Source: Hydrogenophaga crassostreae (GTDB lineage: Bacteria > Pseudomonadota > Gammaproteobacteria > Burkholderiales > Burkholderiaceae_C). Taken from it: DNA of 64,000 bases. Made by a program: the position numbers and the translations under genes. Positions 26,557-36,863 of this stretch are shown in pieces (positions within the stretch are counted from its first letter, which is position 1; every line of letters starts with the position of its first letter). The notes below the pieces were generated by a model. It saw nothing but the letters and a program-made list of their open reading frames with translations. It made no database searches and was not told where the DNA came from. The DNA lies in contig NZ_CP017476.1 in the NCBI RefSeq assembly GCF_001761385.1, positions 2,159,501 to 2,223,500 of the forward strand, read 5' to 3'.

Positions 26557-29500
26557 ATGAGCACCCCCAACGACAACAAGCGCCAGCAGCTCATCAGCAA
26601 GCTGAAAGAAATGTTCCAGATGGACCAGGCCGACCTGGACTTTGGCATTTACCGCATCATGAACGCCAAGCGCGATGAGATCAGCCAGTTCCTGGAGCAA
26701 GACTTGCTGCCCACGCTCCGCACCGCGTTGCAAGAGTTTCAGCCAGCCGGGTTGGCCGACAAACAGAAGGAGCTGGCCGAAGCCATTGCCAACGCTAAAA
26801 AGCTCAAGATCGACCCCGACAGCCTGGAGGTGGTGCAACAGCTCAAAGCTGAGCTGGCCGAAGGCGGCGACCTGGACCGCATGGAAGATCAGGTGTTTTC
26901 TGACCTGCATACCTTCTTTAGCCGTTACTACCAAGACGGCGACTTCCTCTCCTTGCGCCGCTACAAAGAGGGCGTGTACGCCATGCCCTACGAGGGCGAG
27001 GAAGTGAAGCTGCACTGGGCAAACGCAGACCAGTACTACATCAAAACCGCCGAGAACTTCACGCGGTATGCCTTCAAGACGGAGAAAGGGCGGGTCCGCT
27101 TCGAGTTGACTTTGGCCTCGACGGAGCGTGACAACGTCAAAACCAGTGCTGACAACGAGCGCCGCTTTATCCTGGCAGAGCAACCCTTGAAGCTCGATGG
27201 CGACGATTTGGTGATTTGTTTTGAGTACCGCCCTGACGAAGAAAAGCGGAAGCAAAAAGAACTCAACACACAAGCCACTGATGCGTTGCTGACTTTGCCC
27301 GATGGCGCGCCATTGACCCAGGCCATCGGGCAGTGGACGCAGTGGCGCGCATCTTTGGCAAGTACTCTGCCTACAGAGAAAAACAAGTCACGCTCCGTGC
27401 TGGAGAAGCACTTGACCGACTACACCGCCAAGAATACGTTCGATTACTTCATTCACAAGGATCTGGGGCGCTTCATGCGTCGGGAGCTGGACTTCTTCGT
27501 CAAGAACGAAGTCATGCATTTGGACGACGTGGAGAGTGAGACCGCGCCCAAGGTTGAGAGTTACCTCGCCCGTATCAAAGCCACTCGACGCATTGCCCAT
27601 AAGCTGATCGACTTCCTGGCTCAATTGGAGAATTTTCAGAAGCGTTTGTGGTTGAAGAAGAAGTTCGTTCTCGATACCCAGTGGCTGATCACCATGGACC
27701 GCGTTCCAGAAGGGCTGTACCAGGAAATTTGCAAGGCCATAGAGAAACCGGTTCGCACATGGGTCGGTACCTCGCGCAGTCAGCGGGAAGAGTGGAATGA
27801 GCTGTTTGCGCTGAACGATGTTCAACCAGCAGACCAGCCACTGACGTCTGCTTTTCTCAAGGCCAACCCGTCATTGGTTCTGGACACCAGCTTTTTACCT
27901 AAAAATCTGGTGTACCAGATCATCTCGTCGTTGGCCGATCAGGGTGCTTTGGACGACCAAACTGACGCGGTGTTGGTTCATGGAGAGAACTTTCAGGCCT
28001 TGCGCTTGCTGGAGCCGCGCTTCAAAGAGCAGATTCGCTGCATTGCCATCGATCCGCCCTACAACCGTTTGGGCGACGGTTTTCCCTACAAGGACAACTA
28101 CCGCCACTCATCCTGGATCACGATGATGCGCGACCGGATCGCGGTCGCGATCAACTACCTGCGCTCCGATGGGGCGCTGTTCTCCAACATCGACGAGAAC
28201 GAGCGAGATAGTTTGCAGTCCATTCTGGACATGACCTTCGGAAAAGACAATCGCGTGGAAGAGCTGATCTGGGCACAAAACACCACCCACAGCCAGTCAC
28301 CGCTGTACTCCACCAATCACGAATACGTGGAGGTTTACGCCCGCAATCGATCCGAAGCAGAACGCGATCCGCACATGTTCCGGGAGCCCAAGCCTGGATA
28401 CGTGGAAGTCATGGAGCGCCTGAAGGAATTGGGCCCTGAGTTTCCGAGCTTGCGAGATATCGAAGAAGCTGTAGATCGTCTTTTCAAGGCTCACGTCGAA
28501 GAGTACAAGGCGGAACTAAGGGGGCAGGGTTTAGCCTACGACGATCAGACCAAGAAGCAAGACCCTTGGCGCGGCATATTTGCATACAACAATGCCGAAT
28601 ATAGATCGTTGGAAGGGGAGATCGTGACCGAGCTTGAAGCGCGCTCCCGAAATGCCCAAATTGTTCTTTATCAGCCTGACAACGCTTCTGCGCCTGCGCA
28701 AAAGCAATCTGAGTCAACAAAAGACTCAGAGGATCCAAACTACCGGTACTACAAGCCCGAGCACCCAGTCACCGGTAAGTTCTGCCCATGCCCGAAAACA
28801 GGATGGCGTTGGCCGTACAAGTGGGACGATTCGAATCGTGACAGCTTTGATTTGCTTGACCGGCAAGGAAGAATTAGCTGGGGGCCTACAGAAAAAACTG
28901 TTCCTCGTTATAAACGCTACCTTCACGAGGTAGAGACTAATGTTGCAAAGTCATTTTTTCATGACTACACAGATGGCGAAAAGCAACTTGCAAACTTATT
29001 TGGCGAAGCAGGGATATTCCCAACCCCCAAGCCAACTACCCTCGTGGGTCGTTTTGTCTCTCAAGCAAGTAAAAAGGGCGACTGGGTCATGGATTTTTTT
29101 GGTGGGTCCGGCACCACAGGTCACGCCGTAATCAACCTGAATCGGGAGGATCGCGGGTCCCGCAAGTTTGTGTTGATGGAGGCGGGCGATCATTTCGACA
29201 GGGTGTTGACCAAGCGCATCAAAAAGGTGATGTATGCCCACGTTTGGTCCGACGGAAAACCCAAAACGCGCCCCGCAGAACCACTTGGGAAGGGAAATCC
29301 GAAACTCGTAAAGCTGTTGCGCGTGGAATCCTACGAGGACGCCTGCGAAAACTTGCAGTTGGCTCGCTCGGAGGGCCAGCAAAAGATCATTGATCAAGCC
29401 CCTCAACTGCGTGAGCACTACGTTCTGCAGTACATGCTGGAGATGGAGAGCCGTGGCAGCTTGCTGTCCTTGGACCGTTTCGTAGATCCGTTCAATGTGC

Positions 29501-29868
29501 AGCTCACCATCTCCCGGAACAACGAAACACAGCAAGTCGTGGTCGATATGGTCGAGACTTTCAATCAGTTGTTGGGGCTCAGAGTCCATGCCACCCGCTT
29601 GTTGAACGGCGTGGTTGAAGTGACAGGCGTCACTCAAACAGGGGAAAGCGTGCTTGTCCTATGGCGCAACGTCAACGAAACGAACAGTACCGCCTTGGAC
29701 GAGTGGTTCAAGAAGCAGGCCTATAGCACTCGTGATCACGAGTTTGACCTGATTTACGTCAATGGTGACAACAACCTAGAGAACTTGCGCCGTGCCGATG
29801 AGACGTGGAAAGTGCGCCTGATTGAAGAAGCCTTCCACTCCCTCATGTTCACGACTGCGGGCTTCTGA
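26557..29868 (+). CDS. Type III Mod-like site-specific DNA methyltransferase
   Basis: The 1103-aa protein is a beta-class amino-methyltransferase: the catalytic motif IDPPYN (residue about 499) comes before the S-adenosylmethionine-binding motif [13 protein letters not shown] (about residue 845), the order seen in type III Mod subunits. A CPKTG..WPYKWD segment lies between. The N-terminal ~480 residues include a coiled-coil-rich part starting with [11 protein letters not shown], and the C-terminal ~200 residues probably recognise DNA or bind partners. The ATG at 26557 was chosen over the open upstream part, which overlaps Fic in another frame. N6-adenine or N4-cytosine would be the target base; the recognition site is unknown. 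The stop is one base before the next start. Confidence 0.92.
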   Translation: MSTPNDNKRQQLISKLKEMFQMDQADLDFGIYRIMNAKRDEISQFLEQDLLPTLRTALQEFQPAGLADKQKELAEAIANAKKLKIDPDSLEVVQQLKAELAEGGDLDRMEDQVFSDLHTFFSRYYQDGDFLSLRRYKEGVYAMPYEGEEVKLHWANADQYYIKTAENFTRYAFKTEKGRVRFELTLASTERDNVKTSADNERRFILAEQPLKLDGDDLVICFEYRPDEEKRKQKELNTQATDALLTLPDGAPLTQAIGQWTQWRASLASTLPTEKNKSRSVLEKHLTDYTAKNTFDYFIHKDLGRFMRRELDFFVKNEVMHLDDVESETAPKVESYLARIKATRRIAHKLIDFLAQLENFQKRLWLKKKFVLDTQWLITMDRVPEGLYQEICKAIEKPVRTWVGTSRSQREEWNELFALNDVQPADQPLTSAFLKANPSLVLDTSFLPKNLVYQIISSLADQGALDDQTDAVLVHGENFQALRLLEPRFKEQIRCIAIDPPYNRLGDGFPYKDNYRHSSWITMMRDRIAVAINYLRSDGALFSNIDENERDSLQSILDMTFGKDNRVEELIWAQNTTHSQSPLYSTNHEYVEVYARNRSEAERDPHMFREPKPGYVEVMERLKELGPEFPSLRDIEEAVDRLFKAHVEEYKAELRGQGLAYDDQTKKQDPWRGIFAYNNAEYRSLEGEIVTELEARSRNAQIVLYQPDNASAPAQKQSESTKDSEDPNYRYYKPEHPVTGKFCPCPKTGWRWPYKWDDSNRDSFDLLDRQGRISWGPTEKTVPRYKRYLHEVETNVAKSFFHDYTDGEKQLANLFGEAGIFPTPKPTTLVGRFVSQASKKGDWVMDFFGGSGTTGHAVINLNREDRGSRKFVLMEAGDHFDRVLTKRIKKVMYAHVWSDGKPKTRPAEPLGKGNPKLVKLLRVESYEDACENLQLARSEGQQKIIDQAPQLREHYVLQYMLEMESRGSLLSLDRFVDPFNVQLTISRNNETQQVVVDMVETFNQLLGLRVHATRLLNGVVEVTGVTQTGESVLVLWRNVNETNSTALDEWFKKQAYSTRDHEFDLIYVNGDNNLENLRRADETWKVRLIEEAFHSLMFTTAGF

Positions 29869-29869
29869 C

Positions 29870-31411
29870 ATGAGCAAGATCGTCAAAGCAGAGTTCGCCA
29901 AGCTCAAACGCCTCAAGGACCTCACGATCGAGTTTCCTGAAATAGGTGTGGTTGCACTGATGGGTGAAAACGGCATTGGCAAGTCCACGGTGTTGCACGC
30001 ATTGGCCTGCCTTTACAAGCCGCATGAGCATCTTCAGGTCAAGAAGTCTGACGCAGGAAGCTGGTGGACCGACTGGTTTGTACCGCACACCGGCAACTAC
30101 TGGAAAGGGTCGTCAGTGCGCGTTTTTTTTACTGACAACCCAGGTGGGACCGAGTACGGAAAGACAGGCGACCGTTGGCGACCTAGAAAGGCAAACCGCC
30201 GAGAACGCTACAACCGCTTCATTGGTCTGCTAAGTTGCATGCCGCACATTGAGGCAGAGACCCAAAAAACCCGATTCGAGTTCCTTGTCTCAGAGCTCGA
30301 CCTCAGTGTGAAGAAGCGACAAGAGATGGTTGAAGCTGCGTCAGGCATCCTCAATCGACGCTACAAGACGATCACACAAGGAAGTAAAGGCACAGGTTTA
30401 CGTCTCTTTTTGGTTGCAACAGTCGAGCAAGGAAAGCCGCCGGCGGAGAGCTCTTACACCTCGCACTACATGGGAGCGGGGGAATACAAAGTACTGAAAC
30501 TCTTACAGGAAGTCCTAAGTGCGCCTGACGAAGGGTTCCTGCTGATTGAGGAGATTGAGGTCTCGATTCATGAAGCCGCATTGCGCCGATTGGTGAAGTG
30601 GCTGATCGAACAGGCAGAGAAGAAGAAGCTCCAGATAGTCCTCTCAACACATTGGCCTCAAATCGTTGAGTTTGCAGACGAAATCTCAATTCGAACCCTG
30701 CACGCCACACCGGAAAAGATTGTCTGTATCAATGGATATCGTCCGATGTCATTGCACCGCATCAGTGGAAACGACGCTGACATGCGTGTGATCAATATCT
30801 GGGTGGAAGACCTCCTTGCCAAACGTATCGTGCAACAAATCTGCACGGAGTTGGGCATCTTGCCGAATGTACTGATCTTTCCGTTCGGTGCGATCAACAA
30901 TGCATTTTCAGTCGGGGCTGTTCTTGAACTGGAGGGAAGAGATGCAAACAAAAATTTGGTCATTACCGACGGTGATCGCTACCCCACTGAAGATGACAAA
31001 AAAACACAGATCCAGCAAGCCTTGAGCGGAACAGGGGAGGCTTTAGTGAAAGCTCAAAAAGACGCCTTGCGATGGTTCTTCCAGTTCGAGCCGTTGATGT
31101 CTGATGGACATCGCGTCAACCCTGAGCGCTTCCTTCTTGAGGCTGCGCGAAGAACGGCAGATGCGGGCCAAGCCAATCCCTGGATAAACAGTTTTTTGGA
31201 GTTTGTCGACGCCAATGTATTTGCTGATCCCGACAAGTCCATCATCTTCAATCTTCACAAGCACTTTGGCTTGAGCGTTGAGAACATCGAATGGTTTGTG
31301 GTCGAGGCCGCGACCAAAGACGCGGCTTGGTTACCTTTTACGGACAGCGTTCGGCAGAAGTTGAGGGCATCTGCCGTCAACCTTGGGCTGGACCTTAAGG
31401 AGGCTGCGTAA
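29870..31411 (+). CDS. OLD-like ATPase with TOPRIM-type C-terminal domain
   Basis: The protein (513 aa) begins with an ABC/SMC-type ATPase domain: Walker [10 protein letters not shown] near residues 32-40 and Walker [11 protein letters not shown] near residue 225, with the D-loop and H-motif region LSTHWPQ after it. A second part has VEDLLAKR and [14 protein letters not shown] (about residues 320-370), the glutamate plus DxD pattern of TOPRIM nucleases. This domain order is that of OLD family nucleases, which include the GajA subunit of Gabija. The ATG at 29870 follows the methyltransferase stop by one base, and the stop overlaps the next start in TAATG, so the gene is translationally coupled on both sides. 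It is therefore part of the type III-like system and not a separate Gabija. Confidence 0.85.
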   Translation: MSKIVKAEFAKLKRLKDLTIEFPEIGVVALMGENGIGKSTVLHALACLYKPHEHLQVKKSDAGSWWTDWFVPHTGNYWKGSSVRVFFTDNPGGTEYGKTGDRWRPRKANRRERYNRFIGLLSCMPHIEAETQKTRFEFLVSELDLSVKKRQEMVEAASGILNRRYKTITQGSKGTGLRLFLVATVEQGKPPAESSYTSHYMGAGEYKVLKLLQEVLSAPDEGFLLIEEIEVSIHEAALRRLVKWLIEQAEKKKLQIVLSTHWPQIVEFADEISIRTLHATPEKIVCINGYRPMSLHRISGNDADMRVINIWVEDLLAKRIVQQICTELGILPNVLIFPFGAINNAFSVGAVLELEGRDANKNLVITDGDRYPTEDDKKTQIQQALSGTGEALVKAQKDALRWFFQFEPLMSDGHRVNPERFLLEAARRTADAGQANPWINSFLEFVDANVFADPDKSIIFNLHKHFGLSVENIEWFVVEAATKDAAWLPFTDSVRQKLRASAVNLGLDLKEAA

Positions 31412-34400
31412 TGGCGGTACCCTTTCCCCACAAGCTGGTTCTGAACCGCTTCTTGTTGAGTCTGTTTGGCGGGCACGCTCACGAACTCGACCAGGACACC
31501 TTTCGAGAGGTCACACGCCGTCTGACGGATGAGTCGCTCGAATTGCGAGAGGAAGATGGCAGCTCCCGTTTCTGCGAAGAACTCAGCCGCATGTTGCCCA
31601 GCAGCGGGCCGCTGACGCGCGAGCAGTTGCTCGACTACGACGCCAATATTGCCCGCCACACCAACGCTATTTCGGAGAGGCGGAGCGACCGCCTGCAGTG
31701 GAAGTACTTCCAGTACATGACGCTGCTGTTTGCCGAGGTGTACCTGGACTGGTACTTTCGCGACCCAGAGGGCTTGTTGGCTGAGTTGAACGCCCATCTG
31801 GAGCATTTCAACAATGCACTGCTGGACTTTGGCGAATCCAAGAAGGCGGTGATCAGCCCTTACACGCCAGAATCTCTGCGCAAGTTGGCCCTGTGGAACG
31901 CCACCGGCAGCGGCAAGACCTTGCTTATGCACGTGAATATGCTGCAGTTTCGGCATTACCTTTCCAAGAACAGAAGATCCAAGGACATCAACCGCGTGGT
32001 GCTGTTGACGCCCAACGAAGGCATGACCCGCCAGCATTTGCAAGAGCTGGCCCTGTCTGGCATTGCGGCCGCGCCGTTTGACAAAGACACCACTGGCGGC
32101 AGCTTCGGCTTGTTCCGCGCGCAGACGATCGATGTGATCGACATGAACAAGCTGCGCGAGGAGGGCAAGAAGAAAACTGTTTCCGTGGACCAGTTCGAGA
32201 CCAATAACCTGGTGTTCATCGACGAGGCGCACCGAGGTTCGCAAGGCGAAGTATGGTCCGAGATGCGCAGCCGGCTGGCGCAGGAAGGTTTCACCTTTGA
32301 ATACTCCGCCACGCTGGGCCAAGCCGTGGGCAGCGATGCGGCGCTGGCCGATGAATATTCAAAGAGCATCCTGTTTGACTACTCATATCGATACTTCCAT
32401 GCCGACGGTTTCGGCAAGGATTACAAGATCCTCAACATTGAAGGGCAGGAGAACAGCAAGGCCGACAGCGAGCGCAGGCGCCTGTACCTGACCGCCTGCC
32501 TGCTGAGCTACTACCAGCAGCTGCGGGTGTACGAAGACCGCCAGGCCAACTACAAAGCCTTTGCGGTTGAAAAGCCACTCTGGGTATTTGTTGGCAGCAA
32601 GGTCACGGCGGTACGCACGGAGAGCAAGAAGCAGGTTTCCGACGTGGTGGACATCTTGCTGTTTCTGGCGGAGTTGGTGTCTGACAAAGCCAAGACCATT
32701 GCGCACATTCAAAAACTGCTGAGTGGTGACACCGGCCTGCTAGACCAACAACAACGCGACACGTTTGCCGAGGCCTTTCCATACCTGACTCGGTTGAATC
32801 TGGGTTCCCAGGCTGTGTTTGAAGACATCCTGAAGTTGCTGTTCAATGCGCCGGCTGGCGGAAGCCTGCACGTGGAATACCTCACCGGGGGTGACGGTGA
32901 GCTGGCCTTGCGTGTGGGGGCCGCTGAAGAGCCGTTTGGTGTGGTCAACGTGGGTGATGCCAAGAAGGTTGCAGACCTGTGCGAAGAACACCCCCAGTGG
33001 CTGCACGTTTCTCAACGGCCCTTTGGCGATTCACTGTTCCGCTCTTTGAACAACAAGGATTCCAAGCTGACTGTGCTCATTGGGTCCAAACGCTTCACGG
33101 AAGGCTGGAACAGCTACCGTGTGTCGACCTTGGGTTTGATGCATGTAGGCCAAAGCGAAGGCTCAGAGATCATCCAGTTGTTTGGTCGAGGCATTCGCCT
33201 AAAGGGGTTTGCGTCGAGCCTCAAACGCAGCCGCGCCATTCACTGGGCGGCCAAAGATAAGGATCTCTTGTGGGTGACCAAAGATGCTTACTTGCCACTG
33301 CTGGAAACGCTGAACGTGTTCGGCGTCAAGTCCGACTACATGGAGCGCTTCAACGAGTTCTTGGAAGGCGAGGGCATCAAGAAGCCAGATGACCGGCAGA
33401 CCTTTGAAATTCCGGTGCGAATCAAGCTGCCCACCACGCCCTTGATCACAGTGAAGGTGCCCGACACCATCAACTTCAAGAAGGAAGAAAAGGCCACTCT
33501 GGCGACTGCCGACACCATTGCGATGAGGCCTGGCGACGTCGTGCTGGATTGGTATCCGCGTGTGGCTTCCAAGGCCAGCCGCGGGGTAGCTTTCTCCCAG
33601 ATTCAAACCGGCAGAAACCGCGCCTTTCTGGGGCAGGAGCATTTGGCCTTCATGAACTTTGACGCCATCTACATGGCGCTACAGCAACTGAAAGCAGAGC
33701 GCGGCTGGCACAACCTGAACCTGAATCGCGACACGCCCCGCTCTTTGCTGCAGCCTGGCAATGATTGGTACACGTTGTATGTGCCTCCAGAGGTCATGCA
33801 GGCCGACAGCTTCGAGAAGGTGTACGAGTGGGAAGAGATCGCGACGGCGCTGCTGCGCAAGTACTGCGATCGCTTTTACAAGGTCAAGAAGGATGCGTAT
33901 GAGGCCCCGCACCGCATCTACCAAGAGCTCAGCCCAACAGACCCGAACTTCATTGACACCTACAAGGTAATGGTCGACCGGTCGGAGAAGCTCATTATTC
34001 AGCGCCTGATCGAACTGAAAGAACACATCAGCGACGGCAACCTGAGCGACTTCAATATCGGCGGAAAAGGTGAGGCGATCTACTTTGACCAGCACCTGTA
34101 CTCACCCCTGCTGCATCTGCGCAACGGGGTTGACAGCGATCTGTTGAGCGTGAGCCCTGTGCACTTGAACGAAGGCGAGCGGGATTTTGTTGTCGACTTG
34201 CGAAGCTTTTGCCAGAGTCGCCCAGCGTGCTTGGACGGTAAAGAGGTTTACTTGCTTCGAAACCAGTCCAGAGGGCGCGGCGTGGGCTTCTTCGAAGCAG
34301 GCAACTTCTATCCAGACTTTCTTTTGTGGGTCTTGGACAAAGGCCACCAACACGTGATCTTTGTTGATCCCAAAGGCATCTTGCGGTGCGAAGGTCTCAA

Positions 34401-34662
34401 TGACCCCAAATTGAGGTTTTTTGAAACGATCAAAGAGATTGAAGCCAAGCTGGCCGACAAGGATCCCGGACGAAAGGGAAAGATTTCCCTCCATTCGTTC
34501 GTGGTTTCCAACACACCCATGGGGGCCGTTCGTTGGTGGCAACCCGGCATGGCCAGCGCGGATGACTTTGCCAACCGCCACGTGTTGTTTCAGAAGGAGG
34601 CGTCAGGCAGCTATGTCTCGGAAATATTTGAGCGTTCGCTGGCTGAAGGGGTGAAAGTCTGA
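31411..34662 (+). CDS. Type III Res-like helicase-nuclease
   Basis: The 1083-aa product is a superfamily 2 helicase of the type III restriction subunit kind: ATGSGKTLLMHV (Walker A, about residue 164), FIDEAHRGSQGE (DEAH box, near residue 270), a SATLG motif, and a helicase C-domain with GSKRFTEGWNSYR and IQLFGRGIRLKG. Near the C-terminus (residues about 965-990) FYPDFLLWVLDKGHQHVIFVDPKG gives a PD...DxK nuclease signature. The start overlaps the previous stop. Together with the methyltransferase it makes the core of a restriction-modification pair. The two intervening genes and the SNF2 helicase upstream set it apart from simple mod-res loci. Confidence 0.9.
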   Translation: MAVPFPHKLVLNRFLLSLFGGHAHELDQDTFREVTRRLTDESLELREEDGSSRFCEELSRMLPSSGPLTREQLLDYDANIARHTNAISERRSDRLQWKYFQYMTLLFAEVYLDWYFRDPEGLLAELNAHLEHFNNALLDFGESKKAVISPYTPESLRKLALWNATGSGKTLLMHVNMLQFRHYLSKNRRSKDINRVVLLTPNEGMTRQHLQELALSGIAAAPFDKDTTGGSFGLFRAQTIDVIDMNKLREEGKKKTVSVDQFETNNLVFIDEAHRGSQGEVWSEMRSRLAQEGFTFEYSATLGQAVGSDAALADEYSKSILFDYSYRYFHADGFGKDYKILNIEGQENSKADSERRRLYLTACLLSYYQQLRVYEDRQANYKAFAVEKPLWVFVGSKVTAVRTESKKQVSDVVDILLFLAELVSDKAKTIAHIQKLLSGDTGLLDQQQRDTFAEAFPYLTRLNLGSQAVFEDILKLLFNAPAGGSLHVEYLTGGDGELALRVGAAEEPFGVVNVGDAKKVADLCEEHPQWLHVSQRPFGDSLFRSLNNKDSKLTVLIGSKRFTEGWNSYRVSTLGLMHVGQSEGSEIIQLFGRGIRLKGFASSLKRSRAIHWAAKDKDLLWVTKDAYLPLLETLNVFGVKSDYMERFNEFLEGEGIKKPDDRQTFEIPVRIKLPTTPLITVKVPDTINFKKEEKATLATADTIAMRPGDVVLDWYPRVASKASRGVAFSQIQTGRNRAFLGQEHLAFMNFDAIYMALQQLKAERGWHNLNLNRDTPRSLLQPGNDWYTLYVPPEVMQADSFEKVYEWEEIATALLRKYCDRFYKVKKDAYEAPHRIYQELSPTDPNFIDTYKVMVDRSEKLIIQRLIELKEHISDGNLSDFNIGGKGEAIYFDQHLYSPLLHLRNGVDSDLLSVSPVHLNEGERDFVVDLRSFCQSRPACLDGKEVYLLRNQSRGRGVGFFEAGNFYPDFLLWVLDKGHQHVIFVDPKGILRCEGLNDPKLRFFETIKEIEAKLADKDPGRKGKISLHSFVVSNTPMGAVRWWQPGMASADDFANRHVLFQKEASGSYVSEIFERSLAEGVKV

Positions 34663-34720
34663 TTTCAAGCGGGCGCAGCTTACGGCGCTCCATTTCAATG
34701 GTTGATAGGGGAGGGTAAAA

Positions 34721-36826
34721 ATGAAAGCAGAAGACACATCGTTTTTGACGCTGCTGGGAAGCGGTCAGCGTCAATTCATCATTCCAGTTTTTCAGCGCGA
34801 CTACAGCTGGACTGAGGCGCAGTGCGCGCAGTTGCTGATCGATGTTCAGCGTGTCGCGTCGCGCCCGCAGGGCGCTACCCACTTTGTGGGTTCGGTGGTC
34901 TGCGTGGCCAGCAACGACCAAAGCGCGGTGCTGCCGCAATGGCTGGTGATCGATGGTCAACAACGACTGACCACTTGTACACTGCTGTTGGCGGTGCTCC
35001 GTAACCAGTTGCGCAAGCATTCAGGTGCACTTGCCATTACGGACTCACCAGAAGCCATTGAAGAGCAGTTTCTGCTCAACAAGTTTGCACCACCGGCGTT
35101 GCGTGCGCGCTTGGCGCTCCGGGGCGAGGACGACGCCGTTCTCCAACTGTTGTTGTCGGGCAAAGATTTGCCCGACAAGCCAATGAATCGGGTCGTGGCC
35201 AATGCTCGGTACTTTGAGGCGGCGCTGGAAAACCTGGACCCCCTAGCGTTGTTAAATGGTCTGCGCCGGTTGCAGGTTGTGTCGGTGTCCCTCAAGCCTG
35301 GGCAAGACAATCCACAGCTGATCTTTGAAAGTTTGAACTCTACCGGCTTGGCCCTCACCCAAGCTGACCTAGTGCGCAACTACGTGCTCATGGGGCATGA
35401 CGAACCTCAGCAAAGTGAGTGGTACGAGTCATGGTGGCGGCCGCTGGAGCAGGCGTTTGGATCCAACTATCGCGTCGGCTTTGACAATTTTCTACGCGAC
35501 TTTCTGACGCTTGAGCTGAAGCCACCACGGCCCTTAAAGCTGGACAGCGTTTACAGAGAGTTCCGCCATTGGTATCCGGCACCCGGTGATCCAAAGAATG
35601 AGGCTGAGAATCTTGAGAAGTTGGCGCGGCTGCTGCGCTTTGGACGGCACTTCTGCAGCTTCATGTTCAATCCACAAGACGCTGGTGCAGCGCAGGTCGG
35701 CTTGAAACGCTTGCAACAGTTGGTGGACGTGGCCGCGCCTGTGGCCATGGTGTTGTTGGAGCGCTGGCGCCATGACAAGGTCTTGTCTGATGCCGATTTG
35801 GGGGAGGCGCTGGACCTTCTTGAGAGCTATGTGTTGCGCCGATCAGTTTCTGGCGCTGAAACGCGAAGTGGTGGGCAAGTGTTTGCAGCGCTGGCTCAAC
35901 GAATCAAAATGGATGAGCCTTTGGCACGCCTGAAGGTGGCACTCTGTCGCGGCGCGAAGAGCGCCCAGTTCCCGGACGACACAACCTTTGTCCACGCGCT
36001 GACCACCCAAGACCTGTATGGCCGCCGAAATCTGAAATATTTGCTTGAGCGTCTGACCAATGCGGGCAAAGAGAAGGTACAGACCGACAACCTCACGATT
36101 GAGCATGTCTTGCCGCAGAAAGCGGTTTTGGCCCCAGAGTGGCAAGCCATGTTGGGGCCAGATTGGCGCTCAGAGCAAGCTCGCTGCCTCCACAAGCTGG
36201 GCAACTTGACGCTGACAGGCTTCAACAGTGAGCTCGAAGCGCGCCCGTTTTTGGAGAAGAAAAGCCATGCCGTGTGGGGTTATGCAAATAGCCCAGTGTG
36301 GCTCAGTCGGAGCATTGCGTCAGAGGACAAGTGGGGCCCCACGCAAATTGAGAAGCGCGGGGCGATGTTGGCTGAGCGCGCTCTGGCGCTATGGCGACCA
36401 CTGACGCCTGACCTGGCGATGATTTCCAAGGTCGACCTGGAAGATGCAGTGGACCGATCCGCTGGCCACAGCGTAGCCAATTTGAAATGGACACCAGGCA
36501 TTGAAGTTTGGTTTGAGCAAATGCGCGCTGCGGCCATGGGTTGTTCGGACGAAGTTGTCGAATTGCCGAGAGCAAAGTCAGTGGTGTATCGCGCGCCTGA
36601 GTGGTTTCTGGAGATCATTCCCCGAGCGAGAGGGTTTGCGCTGCGCTTGGCTGTGGATGTCGAGGATCTGACCGGTATTGCCGACGGAGTTTCGGATGCA
36701 TCCACATGGAGCTTTATTCCCAATAGCTCTGTAGATGGAGGGAGCCTCTACGTCGTCAACACCGCTGCCCAACTGCCACACGCTGAGACGTTGGTAAAAC
36801 GAGCATTTGAGATCATGTTTGGATGA
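34721..36826 (+). CDS. GmrSD-type DUF262/DUF1524 protein
   Basis: The protein (701 aa) has an N-terminal DUF262 domain with the VIDGQQRLTT motif near residue 80 and IPVFQRDYSW near the start. A DUF1524 HNH-like domain follows with LTIEHVLPQ near residue 460 and the following LGNLTLTGFN. This is the GmrS plus GmrD arrangement of type IV restriction enzymes, which use nucleotides and cut DNA bearing modified bases. The last ~110 residues form a small separate domain of the type often found at the end of such proteins. The ATG at 34721 has a GGGGAGGG ribosome binding site. It comes 58 nt after the Res-like gene and 37 nt before the next one, so the whole block is probably one transcript. Confidence 0.9.
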   Translation: MKAEDTSFLTLLGSGQRQFIIPVFQRDYSWTEAQCAQLLIDVQRVASRPQGATHFVGSVVCVASNDQSAVLPQWLVIDGQQRLTTCTLLLAVLRNQLRKHSGALAITDSPEAIEEQFLLNKFAPPALRARLALRGEDDAVLQLLLSGKDLPDKPMNRVVANARYFEAALENLDPLALLNGLRRLQVVSVSLKPGQDNPQLIFESLNSTGLALTQADLVRNYVLMGHDEPQQSEWYESWWRPLEQAFGSNYRVGFDNFLRDFLTLELKPPRPLKLDSVYREFRHWYPAPGDPKNEAENLEKLARLLRFGRHFCSFMFNPQDAGAAQVGLKRLQQLVDVAAPVAMVLLERWRHDKVLSDADLGEALDLLESYVLRRSVSGAETRSGGQVFAALAQRIKMDEPLARLKVALCRGAKSAQFPDDTTFVHALTTQDLYGRRNLKYLLERLTNAGKEKVQTDNLTIEHVLPQKAVLAPEWQAMLGPDWRSEQARCLHKLGNLTLTGFNSELEARPFLEKKSHAVWGYANSPVWLSRSIASEDKWGPTQIEKRGAMLAERALALWRPLTPDLAMISKVDLEDAVDRSAGHSVANLKWTPGIEVWFEQMRAAAMGCSDEVVELPRAKSVVYRAPEWFLEIIPRARGFALRLAVDVEDLTGIADGVSDASTWSFIPNSSVDGGSLYVVNTAAQLPHAETLVKRAFEIMFG

Positions 36827-36863
36827 TTGAAATGTGAGGCGGTATCCGGAAGCAGGACAAAAA

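Noticed and set aside
22377..34662. DISARM system
   Set aside because: SNF2-type helicase and methyltransferase are present, but no drmA-type helicase, drmB (DUF1998) or drmC (phospholipase D) gene was found.
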